From the NCBI GenBank assembly GCA_039822105.1, contig JBCBMW010000005.1:62001-126000 (forward strand): a stretch of DNA of 64,000 nucleotides, given 5' to 3'. This document shows, piece by piece, positions 7,548-15,066 of the stretch. The DNA is from Parvularcula sp039822105 (lineage in GTDB: Bacteria > Pseudomonadota > Alphaproteobacteria > Caulobacterales > Parvularculaceae). The position numbers were made by a program, and so were the translations under genes. Every line of letters starts with the position of its first letter. The stretch's first letter is position 1. The notes under the pieces were generated by a model. The model was not told the DNA's origin, did not search any database, and saw only the letters and a program-made list of their open reading frames with translations.

Positions 7548-9007
7548 CCGGCCAGCCCCTCCAAGACTGAGATAATCCGAGGCGGAAGGTGATCGGCGTT
7601 GAGGCCAGGCCCGGCGTCTCGGGCAGCATCGGCATGGACCCAGGCCCCTGCCGCTGCGGCCTTCACCGGGGTCAGACCCTGGGCCAGGAAGCCGCCGATC
7701 AAACCCGCCAGAACGTCCCCCGATCCCGCAGTGGCCAACGCCGGGGTGCCGTGGGTGCTCATCACCGTGGGCTCGCCAGTTTTTGCGATCACGGTCGTCG
7801 GCCCCTTGAGGAGCACCGCTGCCCCTGAAAGCTCGGCGGCTTTCTCCGTACGGAGCCGTTTGTCACCGGTGAGGTCAGGAAAGAGCCGCGAGAACTCACC
7901 CTCATGCGGGGTCAGAATGCATTGGCCGTGAAGCTTATCGAAAAACTCATCGGTACGCCCCTCAAAGAGCGTGAGGGCGTCAGCATCGAGAACGCAAGGC
8001 AACCCACTCTCCAGGACCGCGGTGACGCTTCCAAACGCCTGATCAGCGTGACCCATGCCGGGGCCGAGCACGACGGCGCCCACCCGGTCCTTCAGAAACG
8101 TCGCCAAAGCATCGGCATCGCCGAGGGGTTTGACCATCACGGCATCGAAGCTGGCTGCGGCAAACTCCGCTCCGCTGAGGGGTGAGAGGTAGGTCACTGC
8201 GCCCGCGCCAGAAACACTCGCCGCCCGCGCGGACAGGCGAGCAGCGCCGCCCTTGAGGCCCGGACCGCCGATCACACAGACATGGCCGCGCTGGTACTTA
8301 TGGGTCTCGCGATCGACCTGACCCAGATCGTCCTTCCAAAGACAGGGCGCGTTCCAGATCGCGCTCATGTCATCAGCCTGGGGATCAATACCGATATCAC
8401 AAAGGAAGACCCGCCCCGAATGCTCCGCCCCCGCACCTAAAAGATGGCCCGGCTTCAACCTATGAAAGGTGACGGTCACATCGGCGCGAACAGCCGTCCC
8501 CCGCGTCTCGCCCGTGGCGCCGTCAATGCCGCTGGGCAGGTCGATCGCCAGCACCTTGGCTCGGGACGCGTTGAGCTTTTCGATGACGCGCGCGTTCTCG
8601 CCGCTCACGGGGCGAGCAAGACCTGCGCCCAAGATCGCATCGATCACCAGGCTCGACGGCGCGGGATCAAAAACGCCGGATGGACGCAGATACGCGGTCA
8701 GCCCGTTTGGCGCCGCATCGTCCACATCGAGACCGCCGCCGAGATCGATGATTTCCAGTGGCCAGCCCGCATCTGCCAAGAGAGCGGCGATCATCCAGCC
8801 GTCCTCGCCGTTCTGGCCGGGGCCACAAAGGACCGTCACCGGACGCTGGGTAAACTGGGCGCGCAACACGCGAAAAGCGGCCCTGGCCGCCCGGGCGATC
8901 AGTTTGCCGCGGGGCGTGCCTGCGTCGATCGTCCGCTGATCCGCAGCAGCCATCGCAGCGGGCGTAACCAGCCCGCGCTCCAACACAGCTTGCGTTTCAA
9001 ACTCCAT
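7544..9007 (-). CDS. nnr: Bifunctional NAD(P)H-hydrate epimerase/dehydratase
   Basis: Repairs damaged NADH and NADPH: the N-terminal YjeF_N domain (about 1-205) epimerises NAD(P)HX, and the C-terminal carbohydrate-kinase-like domain (about 220-485) dehydrates the S form using ADP. Visible motifs are GPGQNGEDGW in the N-terminal domain, VLDADALTLF and ILTPHEGEFSRLFP in the kinase-like fold, and GSGDVLAGLIGGFLAQG near the end as the nucleotide and catalytic loop. The 487-residue length is normal for the fused enzyme. The ATG at 9007 has GGGGAAG about 7 bases upstream; a GTG at 9043 is less likely. The stop overlaps that of the recombinase read-through. Confidence 0.93.
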   Translation of the reverse strand: MEFETQAVLERGLVTPAAMAAADQRTIDAGTPRGKLIARAARAAFRVLRAQFTQRPVTVLCGPGQNGEDGWMIAALLADAGWPLEIIDLGGGLDVDDAAPNGLTAYLRPSGVFDPAPSSLVIDAILGAGLARPVSGENARVIEKLNASRAKVLAIDLPSGIDGATGETRGTAVRADVTVTFHRLKPGHLLGAGAEHSGRVFLCDIGIDPQADDMSAIWNAPCLWKDDLGQVDRETHKYQRGHVCVIGGPGLKGGAARLSARAASVSGAGAVTYLSPLSGAEFAAASFDAVMVKPLGDADALATFLKDRVGAVVLGPGMGHADQAFGSVTAVLESGLPCVLDADALTLFEGRTDEFFDKLHGQCILTPHEGEFSRLFPDLTGDKRLRTEKAAELSGAAVLLKGPTTVIAKTGEPTVMSTHGTPALATAGSGDVLAGLIGGFLAQGLTPVKAAAAGAWVHADAARDAGPGLNADHLPPRIISVLEGLAG

Positions 9008-9140
9008 GACACCGCTTCCCCAGCCGCGGACGGCGTGACGCACCGCGGAAAAACGCTACGTGTTGAACAAGATAACGCAAGAGCGTTGCCAAACCCCTTG
9101 GCAGTGGACCTTGCCCTTTTGTTCGGCCAGGGTGCCTCGC

Positions 9141-10277
9141 GTGCAGGGTGTTCTTGATCACAACGAAAGGCTGTGTCGGCTCCGATTGGCGCGCTCTCGC
9201 GGTGTCGGACCCCTGACATATCGTCAATTGTTTCAAAAGTTTGGCTCAGCGAAAGCAGCGATTGAGGCGATCACCGATCGGGCCCCTGTCGCCCAAGGGC
9301 GCCGTATTGAGCTTGCGCCGATACAGGCGGTGACCCGCGAGACACAGGCCCTAGAAAAAATTGGTGGCCAGCTCATCACCTGGGGGGAGCCTGACTATCC
9401 AAGCGCCTTGGCAGCCATTCCCGATCCGCCGCCGGTCCTCACGGTTCGCGGCGACGCTGCGCTTCTGTCGCGACCGATCATCGCCATTGTCGGCGCGCGG
9501 AACGCGTCGGCGGCGGGCCGCAGCTTTGCCCGGGGCTTGGCCAAGGATCTCGGGAATGAGGGCTATATCGTTGCCTCGGGTCTGGCGCGCGGCATGGACG
9601 GCGCGGCGCATGAAGGAGCGCTCGCATCGGGCACCGTCGCGGTCCTCGCCGGCGGGGCCGACAACATCTACCCGCCCGAACACACCAAGCTTTACGCAGA
9701 CATCGTCCGCCAGGGCGCTATCGTGTCGGAACAGCCCTTGGGGATGGTGGCGCGCGCCCGGGACTTTCCAAAGCGCAACCGGATCGTCTCCGGCCTCAGC
9801 CTCGGGGTGGTCGTGGTGGAGGCGGCTGAGCGTTCGGGCACGTTGATCACCGCACGGCTCGCTTCTGAACAGGGACGGGATGTTTTTGCTGTACCCGGAT
9901 CACCGATGGATCCGCGCTGCGCTGGCACCAACCAGCTTTTGCGGCGCGGCGCCATCCTGTTGCGCGATGCACAGGACGTGGTGACGGAGCTCGCCAATTC
10001 CCGGCAGTCGCTCTTTGAGCCAAGCGGTCTTGATTGGTACCCCGATGACCAAATGGATGACGAGCCGCCAAGCGATTTGCGATCGCGGGTCCTGAGCCTT
10101 CTGAGCTACACCCCTATCCACCGCGACACATTGATTGCCGAGGTGCAAGCCCCAGCATCAGCGGTGGCGATGACGCTCCTTGATCTTGTCCTCGACGGTG
10201 CCGCAACGGAGGAAAGCGGCGGCACCTACACGTTGGCGGAATCGTCTTCGGCAGACACGGCGACCTTTGGCACATAG
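9141..10277 (+). CDS. dprA: DNA processing protein DprA
   Basis: Binds incoming single-stranded DNA and loads RecA during natural transformation. A SAM/HhH-like N-terminus (RLARSRGVGPLTYRQLFQKF) is followed by the Rossmann-like DprA core with IIAIVGARNASAAGRSFARG, VASGLARGMDGAAHEGAL, GGADNIYPPEH and FPKRNRIVSGLSLGVVVVEA. The C-terminal winged-helix-like part (about 315-365) is the DML1-like domain seen in many DprA proteins. The GTG at 9141 has AGGG 8 bases upstream and fits the family N-terminus; the frame is open back to a GTG at 9060, with another GTG at 9132. The 3' end overlaps the opposite hydrolase gene by 52 bases. Confidence 0.9.
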   Translation: MQGVLDHNERLCRLRLARSRGVGPLTYRQLFQKFGSAKAAIEAITDRAPVAQGRRIELAPIQAVTRETQALEKIGGQLITWGEPDYPSALAAIPDPPPVLTVRGDAALLSRPIIAIVGARNASAAGRSFARGLAKDLGNEGYIVASGLARGMDGAAHEGALASGTVAVLAGGADNIYPPEHTKLYADIVRQGAIVSEQPLGMVARARDFPKRNRIVSGLSLGVVVVEAAERSGTLITARLASEQGRDVFAVPGSPMDPRCAGTNQLLRRGAILLRDAQDVVTELANSRQSLFEPSGLDWYPDDQMDDEPPSDLRSRVLSLLSYTPIHRDTLIAEVQAPASAVAMTLLDLVLDGAATEESGGTYTLAESSSADTATFGT

Positions 10278-11191
10278 CGATCAGCAAAGCGGTCGAATGC
10301 GTCCCAGAACTGATCGCGGTACTGATCTTGCTCCATGAAGAGCTCGTGCAAAGCGCCCTCCACTTTCACCAGCTCAAACTTTTGCGGGTGGTGCGCAGCG
10401 AGGGCGTCATGGTGGGTCGCATCGACCCATGTGTCTGCCCGTGCACTGACGATCAAGACCGGAACGTCAATGCCGTCGATCACCCCAGGCTTCTGCAGCG
10501 CAGCCTGCGCCTTGTGCATCGCCTCAACGAAGTGGAAGGTCGGCCGCGGAAGCGCGAGTCCCTCATCCGCAATCAAGAGATCTCGCAGGATGGCGTGCCG
10601 GCCAATGTCGGATGTCAGCGTGTTGCCCTCAAAGGTCATGGCGTTGTTGGCGCCGCGGGCTGGCTGATCACCCATGCCCAAAGCGATCAAAGCGCCGCAA
10701 GCGCCGCGGATCACCCCGCGCATCACCGGCGAGCTGTAGATCCGCGTCGCAGGTGCGGATAGCATCGCTGCCTCCGCCTTCCCGCCGCGCGCGAGCCAGG
10801 ACAGCCCAACGAGCCCACCCATCGAATGGGTCACGATCGTCAGGCGCTCCGCCCCCAGATGTTCGACCACGGCATCAACATCGTCGACATGTTTGGACAT
10901 ATCATCGATGCGGCCGCGCGGGTCATCGTCAGTCAGGCGTTGGCTCAGCCCCTGTCCGCGGGGATCAATGCACGTCACGTCAAAGCCGCGATCTATCAGA
11001 TCGAGCGCAACCTCTCCGTACTTCTCCGCCGGTTCAGCCCAGCCGGGGATCACCAGCGCTGTGCCGCGCTCACCCGATCCACCGAAACGCAAGACACGGA
11101 TCTTGGCGCCGTCCCGGCTTTCGATCCACTCCGCATACGTGCCTTCCGGCATCGGAACACTATCCACATGAACAAAACGCGCGTCGGTCAT
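10226..11191 (-). CDS. Alpha/beta hydrolase, lysophospholipase-like (Hydrolase_4)
   Basis: Serine hydrolase of 321 residues. The oxyanion region (VIPGWAEPAEKYGE), the DPRGQGLSQR loop, the nucleophile elbow T-H-S123-M-G-G, an acid at D253 (SARADTWVD) and a C-terminal catalytic H282 (GALHELF) give a full triad. This set matches the monoacylglycerol lipase/lysophospholipase L2 (PldB-like) group; the substrate is probably a lysolipid or monoglyceride but is not shown. It is the last gene of a three-gene operon after the SCP2-like gene, with a 4-base ATGA overlap at 11188-11191. Confidence 0.85.
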   Translation of the reverse strand: MTDARFVHVDSVPMPEGTYAEWIESRDGAKIRVLRFGGSGERGTALVIPGWAEPAEKYGEVALDLIDRGFDVTCIDPRGQGLSQRLTDDDPRGRIDDMSKHVDDVDAVVEHLGAERLTIVTHSMGGLVGLSWLARGGKAEAAMLSAPATRIYSSPVMRGVIRGACGALIALGMGDQPARGANNAMTFEGNTLTSDIGRHAILRDLLIADEGLALPRPTFHFVEAMHKAQAALQKPGVIDGIDVPVLIVSARADTWVDATHHDALAAHHPQKFELVKVEGALHELFMEQDQYRDQFWDAFDRFADRYVPKVAVSAEDDSANV

Positions 11192-11505
11192 TCCGCCCCC
11201 TTGAGCTCAAGGCGTGCCATGACGGCCATGTCGCCCGAGATTTTTACGCGGCCAGACGTGTACGCCGTCTCCAGATGACGTTGGCCCGATAGAATGAGTG
11301 ATAAGGTCGAGCGGTCGCTGCGCCACAGGCAGAACCGGCCCTCGACCTCAGGTGGTGCCTTGTCGCTGACGACGATGGAATCGCCGCGACCATCAATCCA
11401 CAAGGACGATCCGTCATCGGTGCACTCGACACGCAACACCCCTGCGAAGGGCGCGAGAAAGGCACTCTTCGCAGGATCGAGGAGATTATCCGCCGCTTTA
11501 CTCAA
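11188..11505 (-). CDS. SCP2-like sterol/lipid-binding small protein
   Basis: A 105-residue protein. Its C-terminus (LETAYTSGRVKISGDMAVMARLEL) is the conserved end of SCP2 domains, in which a lipid-binding cavity is closed by the GxxxxxGD segment. It may bind or carry a lipid for the hydrolase encoded next. The start overlaps the end of the exported methyltransferase gene by 8 bases, and the stop overlaps the hydrolase start, so the three genes are translationally coupled. No enzyme motif is visible. Confidence 0.7.
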   Translation of the reverse strand: MSKAADNLLDPAKSAFLAPFAGVLRVECTDDGSSLWIDGRGDSIVVSDKAPPEVEGRFCLWRSDRSTLSLILSGQRHLETAYTSGRVKISGDMAVMARLELKGAE

Positions 11506-12436
11506 GTAGCGCTTCCGCAGGTTCGGCCTCAGGCTTTTTGAACCGCAGGGTCATCCGGTCGCTTTCCCCAATGGCGAAGAACTCATCCGCATCAAAACCT
11601 TCTGGCGTCTCGCCGTTACGATCTGATGTGCGGCTGTTGGGGCGCAAGGTCCACACACCGAACGGGTGATCAGCGTCATCGTTCGGGTTGGCGTTCACCT
11701 CGGACTCGCCATCAAAGACAAAGCCTGCTTCTTCCGCGTACCGCTTCACGGTTGAAACTTTGACATAGCCCGAGCGTTTCTCAGCCTCGGCGTCAGCTTG
11801 TTCAGGCAGCCGGTGGTCGACAACGCCCAGAACACCGCCGGGCTTCAACGCTTCGAAAAAAGCGGCGAATGCCTCAGGCGCCCAGTCCCCCATCTCGAAG
11901 TTATGCACATTGCGGAATGTCAGCACAAAATCGGCAGATCCAGCGGGCGCGATCACGACGTTTTCAGCAGACAAGCCGGTCAACTCAATGGTGCCATAAA
12001 CCTCAGGTGCGCCTACAAAATTCTCTGTGAACCGAGCAAGGCTACCCTGGCCGAACGGACCATCAGGATGGAAATGCGCAGCGTAATAGGTGCCGCCGCC
12101 ACCCGTCACATAAGGCGCCAAAATCTCTGTGTACCAACCGCCGCCTGGCCAAATCTCAACGACCGTGTCGCCAGGCTCCACGCCGAAAAAGGCGATGGTT
12201 TCGGCCGGGTTGCGGAACTCGTCGCGCGCCACATTGTCCGCTGACCGCACATCGGATGCGATCGCAGCCGCGAGCGCCGCTTCTGCTGGGTCGATCTCAG
12301 GGACCACAACCTCAGCTGTTTCGGCCGCTGGCGCTTCAGGCGACACGACATCAGCGTCCGGCGCGGCCTCGCCAGCTGGTTCAGAACAGGCAGCAGCGCT
12401 GATCAACAAAAGGGAGAGAAGGAAACGGTGGGTCAT
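11498..12436 (-). CDS. Exported class I SAM-dependent methyltransferase-like lipoprotein
   Basis: A 312-residue protein. MTHRFLLSLLLISAAAC looks like a lipoprotein signal, followed by an acidic Pro/Ala linker (about 20-55) and a methyltransferase fold. Motif I reads VVEIWPGGGWYTEILAPY, followed by ADFVLTFRNVHNF and a LKPGGVLGVVDHR strand, close to the group known as predicted methyltransferases of COG4798. Use of SAM outside the cytoplasm would be odd, so it may have another role. Two adjacent ATGs (12439 and 12436) follow AAGGAAG, and the second has better spacing. The frame is open far upstream to 13180, but that part is antisense to ibpA and is not coding. First gene of the operon with the SCP2-like and hydrolase genes. 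Confidence 0.8.
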   Translation of the reverse strand: MTHRFLLSLLLISAAACSEPAGEAAPDADVVSPEAPAAETAEVVVPEIDPAEAALAAAIASDVRSADNVARDEFRNPAETIAFFGVEPGDTVVEIWPGGGWYTEILAPYVTGGGGTYYAAHFHPDGPFGQGSLARFTENFVGAPEVYGTIELTGLSAENVVIAPAGSADFVLTFRNVHNFEMGDWAPEAFAAFFEALKPGGVLGVVDHRLPEQADAEAEKRSGYVKVSTVKRYAEEAGFVFDGESEVNANPNDDADHPFGVWTLRPNSRTSDRNGETPEGFDADEFFAIGESDRMTLRFKKPEAEPAEALLE

Positions 12437-12511
12437 CATTGACTTCCTTAGCGTCGTCGCCCCCTCCCTACCGCTTATCGCAGCGCCAGCAAGAGAGCGA
12501 GCCCTTCCCCT

Positions 12512-12538
12512 CTTGAACCTGTGAAATCGCGGCACAAT
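12512..12538 (+). promoter_or_regulatory. Probable heat-shock (sigma-32) promoter of ibpA
   Basis: CTTGAA at 12512-12517 and CACAAT at 12533-12538, with 17 bases between CTTG and the second element, resemble the alphaproteobacterial RpoH promoter pattern (CTTG, 17-18 bases, CYTAT-like). It lies about 105 bases upstream of the ibpA start and would give a leader of about 70 bases containing the hairpins described next. The -10 match is only partial. Confidence 0.5.
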
Positions 12539-12544
12539 CTCTCT

Positions 12545-12616
12545 GGAACGAGGCGCCATAACGGGCCTCGCCGTGCCGATTTCGGCGCGTTTGTCTTTGC
12601 TCAACGGAGAATGACA
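12545..12616 (+). promoter_or_regulatory. ROSE-like RNA thermometer leader of ibpA
   Basis: The leader can form two hairpins, GAGGC/GCCTC (12550-12554 with 12565-12569) and GCCGA/TCGGC (12575-12579 with 12582-12586). A third, weak element follows in which TTTGCTC (12596-12602) faces the Shine-Dalgarno GGAGA (12606-12610). A UUGCU-type strand masking the ribosome site of a small heat-shock gene is the hallmark of ROSE elements, known upstream of ibpA/hspA genes in alphaproteobacteria. Folding was done by eye. Confidence 0.55.
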
Positions 12617-13090
12617 TTGAGAACCTACGACATGACCCCCCTTTACCGCACCAGTGTTGGCTTTGACCGCATGCTCAACGAGCTTTTTGACGGCCTCAGC
12701 AAAGCCGAAACCGGCGGATACCCCCCTTACAACATCGAAGAAGTCGACGAGAACCAATACAGCATCACCCTTGCTGTTGCCGGGTTCACCGAAGACGAGC
12801 TCGATATCGAAGTGACCGACCGCAGCTTGCGGATCACCGGCAGCCGCAACTCTGAGGACACCACCCGGAAATTCCTGCACCAAGGGATCGCCGGTCGGAG
12901 TTTTGAGCGCCGCTTCCACCTCGCCCAGCACCTGAAAGTTCGCGGCGCTGAGCTGAAAAACGGTCTTCTTCACATCGCACTGGAGCGTGAGATCCCTGAG
13001 GCCATGAAGCCCCGCAAGATCTCCATCGGCGGTGACGCAGAACGAGGCTCCAAGCCTCGCGTGATCACCAGCGACGGTGAAGCTGCCTAA
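12617..13090 (+). CDS. ibpA: Small heat-shock protein IbpA (Hsp20)
   Basis: Cytoplasmic holdase that binds unfolding proteins during heat stress. The N-terminus (RTYDMTPLYRTSVGFDRMLNEL) and YPPYNIEEVDENQYSITLA are typical of the IbpA/HspA class A group. The alpha-crystallin domain spans about 35-125 and ends with the AELKNGLLHIALER motif, followed by an I-x-I tail (KISI). The chosen start is a TTG at 12617, because GGAGA at 12606-12610 lies 6 bases upstream and family members start exactly here. The ATG at 12611 directly touches the Shine-Dalgarno sequence and cannot use it well. Length 157 residues. Probably controlled by a sigma-32 promoter and an RNA thermometer. Confidence 0.93.
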   Translation: MRTYDMTPLYRTSVGFDRMLNELFDGLSKAETGGYPPYNIEEVDENQYSITLAVAGFTEDELDIEVTDRSLRITGSRNSEDTTRKFLHQGIAGRSFERRFHLAQHLKVRGAELKNGLLHIALEREIPEAMKPRKISIGGDAERGSKPRVITSDGEAA

Positions 13091-13120
13091 CCAACATCTT
13101 ATAAAGACTACCCCCCGAGA

Positions 13121-13152
13121 AGCCGGAGGTCGCGTGCGACCTTCGGCTTTTT
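13121..13152 (+). terminator. Rho-independent terminator after ibpA
   Basis: A long hairpin, AGCCGGAGGTCGC facing GCGACCTTCGGCT with a GT loop, is followed directly by a T run (13147-13152). It ends the ibpA transcript 30 bases after its stop codon. Confidence 0.9.
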
Positions 13153-13206
13153 CTATGTGAGATGCGCGATTGCTAGGCACCGCCCCGCGGCGCTACGGTC
13201 CGCACC

Positions 13207-13572
13207 ATGAGGTTTCTTGCTGCGATTGCCGTCCTGTTTGTTGCTGCCCAGCATGTGGGTTTTTTGGTCCTGGAGATGTTCTTCTGGGATCATCCGATCG
13301 GCCGGGAGACATTTGGGATGACGCCGGAGGAGTCGGCGATCTCAGCCCCGCTTGCAGCCAATCAGGGGCTCTACAACGGCTTCTTGGCCGCAGGTCTCCT
13401 CTGGGGTCTGATCGCGCGTAAGCGAGACGTTGTGATCTTCTTCCTGCTCTGCGTGATGGTGGCAGGTGTCTTCGGCGCGATCACGGCCAAGCCGACCATC
13501 GTGCTTGTGCAGGGCGCGCCGGCTCTGCTCGCCCTCCTGCTCACACTGCTTTCACGCCGCCAGGAGGCCTAG
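13207..13572 (+). CDS. DUF1304 family membrane protein
   Basis: A 121-residue protein with four membrane segments. The family signature is clear: an N-terminal helix with AAQHVGFLVLEMFFW, then the conserved LAANQGLYNGFLAAGLLWG, then two more helices. The biochemical role of DUF1304 proteins is unknown. The ATG at 13207 begins the first helix immediately. The 3' end overlaps the end of the opposite LysR gene by 4 bases. Confidence 0.88.
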   Translation: MRFLAAIAVLFVAAQHVGFLVLEMFFWDHPIGRETFGMTPEESAISAPLAANQGLYNGFLAAGLLWGLIARKRDVVIFFLLCVMVAGVFGAITAKPTIVLVQGAPALLALLLTLLSRRQEA

Positions 13573-14543
13573 GCCGTCACCGCCTCAAGTTTGACCGGCG
13601 GCAGTGCCCTTGTCTCACAAAGCGCGCCAATCTCCGTGATCAGACGATCACGGACCCAGCGGTGCTGAGGGTCGTGGGTCCAGTTGGGGTGCCAGCCCAT
13701 GAAGAGCTCAAATCCACCAAGTGGTATAGGCGTCGGGATCAACTCGATATCTGTGTCGGCAAAACCAAGGACCGTGATGGGTCCTGTCAAGACACAGTCC
13801 GTTTGCTGAAGAACCTGTAGTGCCAGCAAGAACGTCTCAGCGCGATAGGCGATGTGCCGGCTCTGGCCCATGGCGGCCAACTGCTCATCGACGATGCCAG
13901 TGGCGAGCCCTTCTGGGTTGATCAGGATATGGTCCGCTTCGACATACTGCTCGAGTGTCATGTTGCGGGCATACGGATGACCTTTGCGCACCGCCGTCAC
14001 GTAATGCTCGGTGTAAAGCGGTTTACGGACAAACTCGTCGATATCGATCCCCGGCGGCAAGTTGAGCACTTTCGGCTCGGGCAAGATCACGGCGTCGATC
14101 TTACCGGCGATCAGGTCCTGCGCGTGGGGCACGGCGGGCTGGATCATGTCCAGTTCCATCGTCGGGGCTTCTGGCAGCACGGCGTTCTGCCACGCTTTCA
14201 TCACCACAAGACCGATCCCGTCGGTCACCGCGATCCGGAACCGTCCGGTTTGGCTTGTCGGGTCGAAACTGTCCTCGGCCAACAGCACATCCCGCATCCG
14301 GTCGATCGCCTCAGCGACCCGGGGCTGCAGGGCTTCGGCCTTACGTGTGGGCAGCATGGTGCGGCCTGACTTGATCAGCAATGGATCGCCTAGCAGAGTG
14401 CGCAAACGGCCCAATGCATGGCTCACTGTGGGTTGAGAGACCTCAAGCCGGGCCGCGGCCCGCGTCACGGACTGCTCGGTCAGCAACCAGTGCAAAGTCA
14501 GAATAAGATTCAAATCTAGGTCTTCGAGTCGGGCTCGGCTCAT
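13569..14543 (-). CDS. LysR-family transcriptional regulator (PcaQ/NodD-like)
   Basis: A 324-residue DNA-binding regulator. The N-terminal winged helix (about 8-66) contains EQSVTRAAARLEVSQPTVSHALGRLRTLLGDPLLIKSG, with the DLNLILTLHWLL start seen in the NodD/LinR-like subgroup. The effector domain (about 95-305) begins FRIAVTDGIGLVVM. It is divergent from the small secreted protein gene at 14638, across a gap of 94 bases that holds a 15-bp palindrome, so that gene is a possible target. The ligand is unknown. Confidence 0.88.
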   Translation of the reverse strand: MSRARLEDLDLNLILTLHWLLTEQSVTRAAARLEVSQPTVSHALGRLRTLLGDPLLIKSGRTMLPTRKAEALQPRVAEAIDRMRDVLLAEDSFDPTSQTGRFRIAVTDGIGLVVMKAWQNAVLPEAPTMELDMIQPAVPHAQDLIAGKIDAVILPEPKVLNLPPGIDIDEFVRKPLYTEHYVTAVRKGHPYARNMTLEQYVEADHILINPEGLATGIVDEQLAAMGQSRHIAYRAETFLLALQVLQQTDCVLTGPITVLGFADTDIELIPTPIPLGGFELFMGWHPNWTHDPQHRWVRDRLITEIGALCETRALPPVKLEAVTA

Positions 14544-14607
14544 AGATCACACCTATAACATATTTGCGTTTTGCATATTTGAATTGATGGTTCTGAATGT
14601 CTAGCTC

Positions 14608-14622
14608 TTGTGCGTCGCACAA
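14608..14622. promoter_or_regulatory. 15-bp palindrome TTGTGCG-T-CGCACAA, first copy
   Basis: A perfect inverted repeat with 7-bp arms ends 4 bases before the Shine-Dalgarno sequence of the small secreted protein gene, well placed for an operator. The same arms occur again at 42765-42779 with a C at the centre, which makes chance less likely. The binding protein is unknown; the adjacent LysR regulator is one candidate but its usual sites are looser. Confidence 0.5.
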
Positions 14623-14637
14623 AAATGGAGTCATCCC

Positions 14638-14916
14638 GTGCTCAACAAAGTTAAACTTGCGTTTTCCGCTGCCGCCCTCGTCACCGCATTCGGTATCGCC
14701 AATGCTGGCATCAATGACGACATCAACAACTGCCGTGCAGCCATCGACGAAGCTGGCCTGATCGGCGGCCAGTCTTTCACCCTTCGTTTCGTTGACGACC
14801 AAGGCAACCGTAGCCGCGTTCTGACGCTGGAAGCCGTTGTCGTTGGCGGTGACGACAAAATGATCGAGTGCCGTATGTCGCGCTCGAAAGTGAACGAGGT
14901 TGTGGTCGTCGCCTAA
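14638..14916 (+). CDS. Small secreted protein, unknown function
   Basis: A 92-residue protein starting at a GTG with GGAG 7 bases upstream. MLNKVKLAFSAAALVTAFG-IANA is a clear cleavable signal peptide (A-N-A before GINDDINN), so the mature protein of about 70 residues is periplasmic or secreted. Two cysteines (NNCRAAI and IECRMS) could form a disulfide. The rest looks like short beta strands. I do not recognise the family. The frame is open upstream to 14608, but that part would place the signal internally. Confidence 0.75.
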   Translation: MLNKVKLAFSAAALVTAFGIANAGINDDINNCRAAIDEAGLIGGQSFTLRFVDDQGNRSRVLTLEAVVVGGDDKMIECRMSRSKVNEVVVVA

Positions 14917-14956
14917 CCAGCGGCCTTCCTCCTTCAAGACCACCACCTTCCTCCCA

Positions 14957-14992
14957 GTTGCGGCGTTCGGGTTCTTGCTCGGGCGCCGCAAC
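14957..14992 (+). terminator. Inverted repeat after the small secreted protein gene
   Basis: GTTGCGGCG (14957-14965) and CGCCGCAAC (14984-14992) form a 9-bp perfect stem with an 18-base loop, followed by only a weak T-rich GCTTTC. It probably ends transcription of the small secreted gene, but the missing T run makes this uncertain. Confidence 0.45.
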
Positions 14993-15066
14993 GCTTTCAT
15001 AGGGCCATTGTGAGGCTCTTCCCAACACCTAGCCCGCTTTGCGGCTTTCAAGCTCAGCGTTGATCC

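Noticed and set aside
8444..9157. 237-residue plus-strand frame
   Set aside because: Antisense to nnr, without recognisable features.
12437..13180. Upstream extension of the methyltransferase frame on the minus strand
   Set aside because: It is antisense to ibpA and the lipoprotein signal with a ribosome site begins at 12436.
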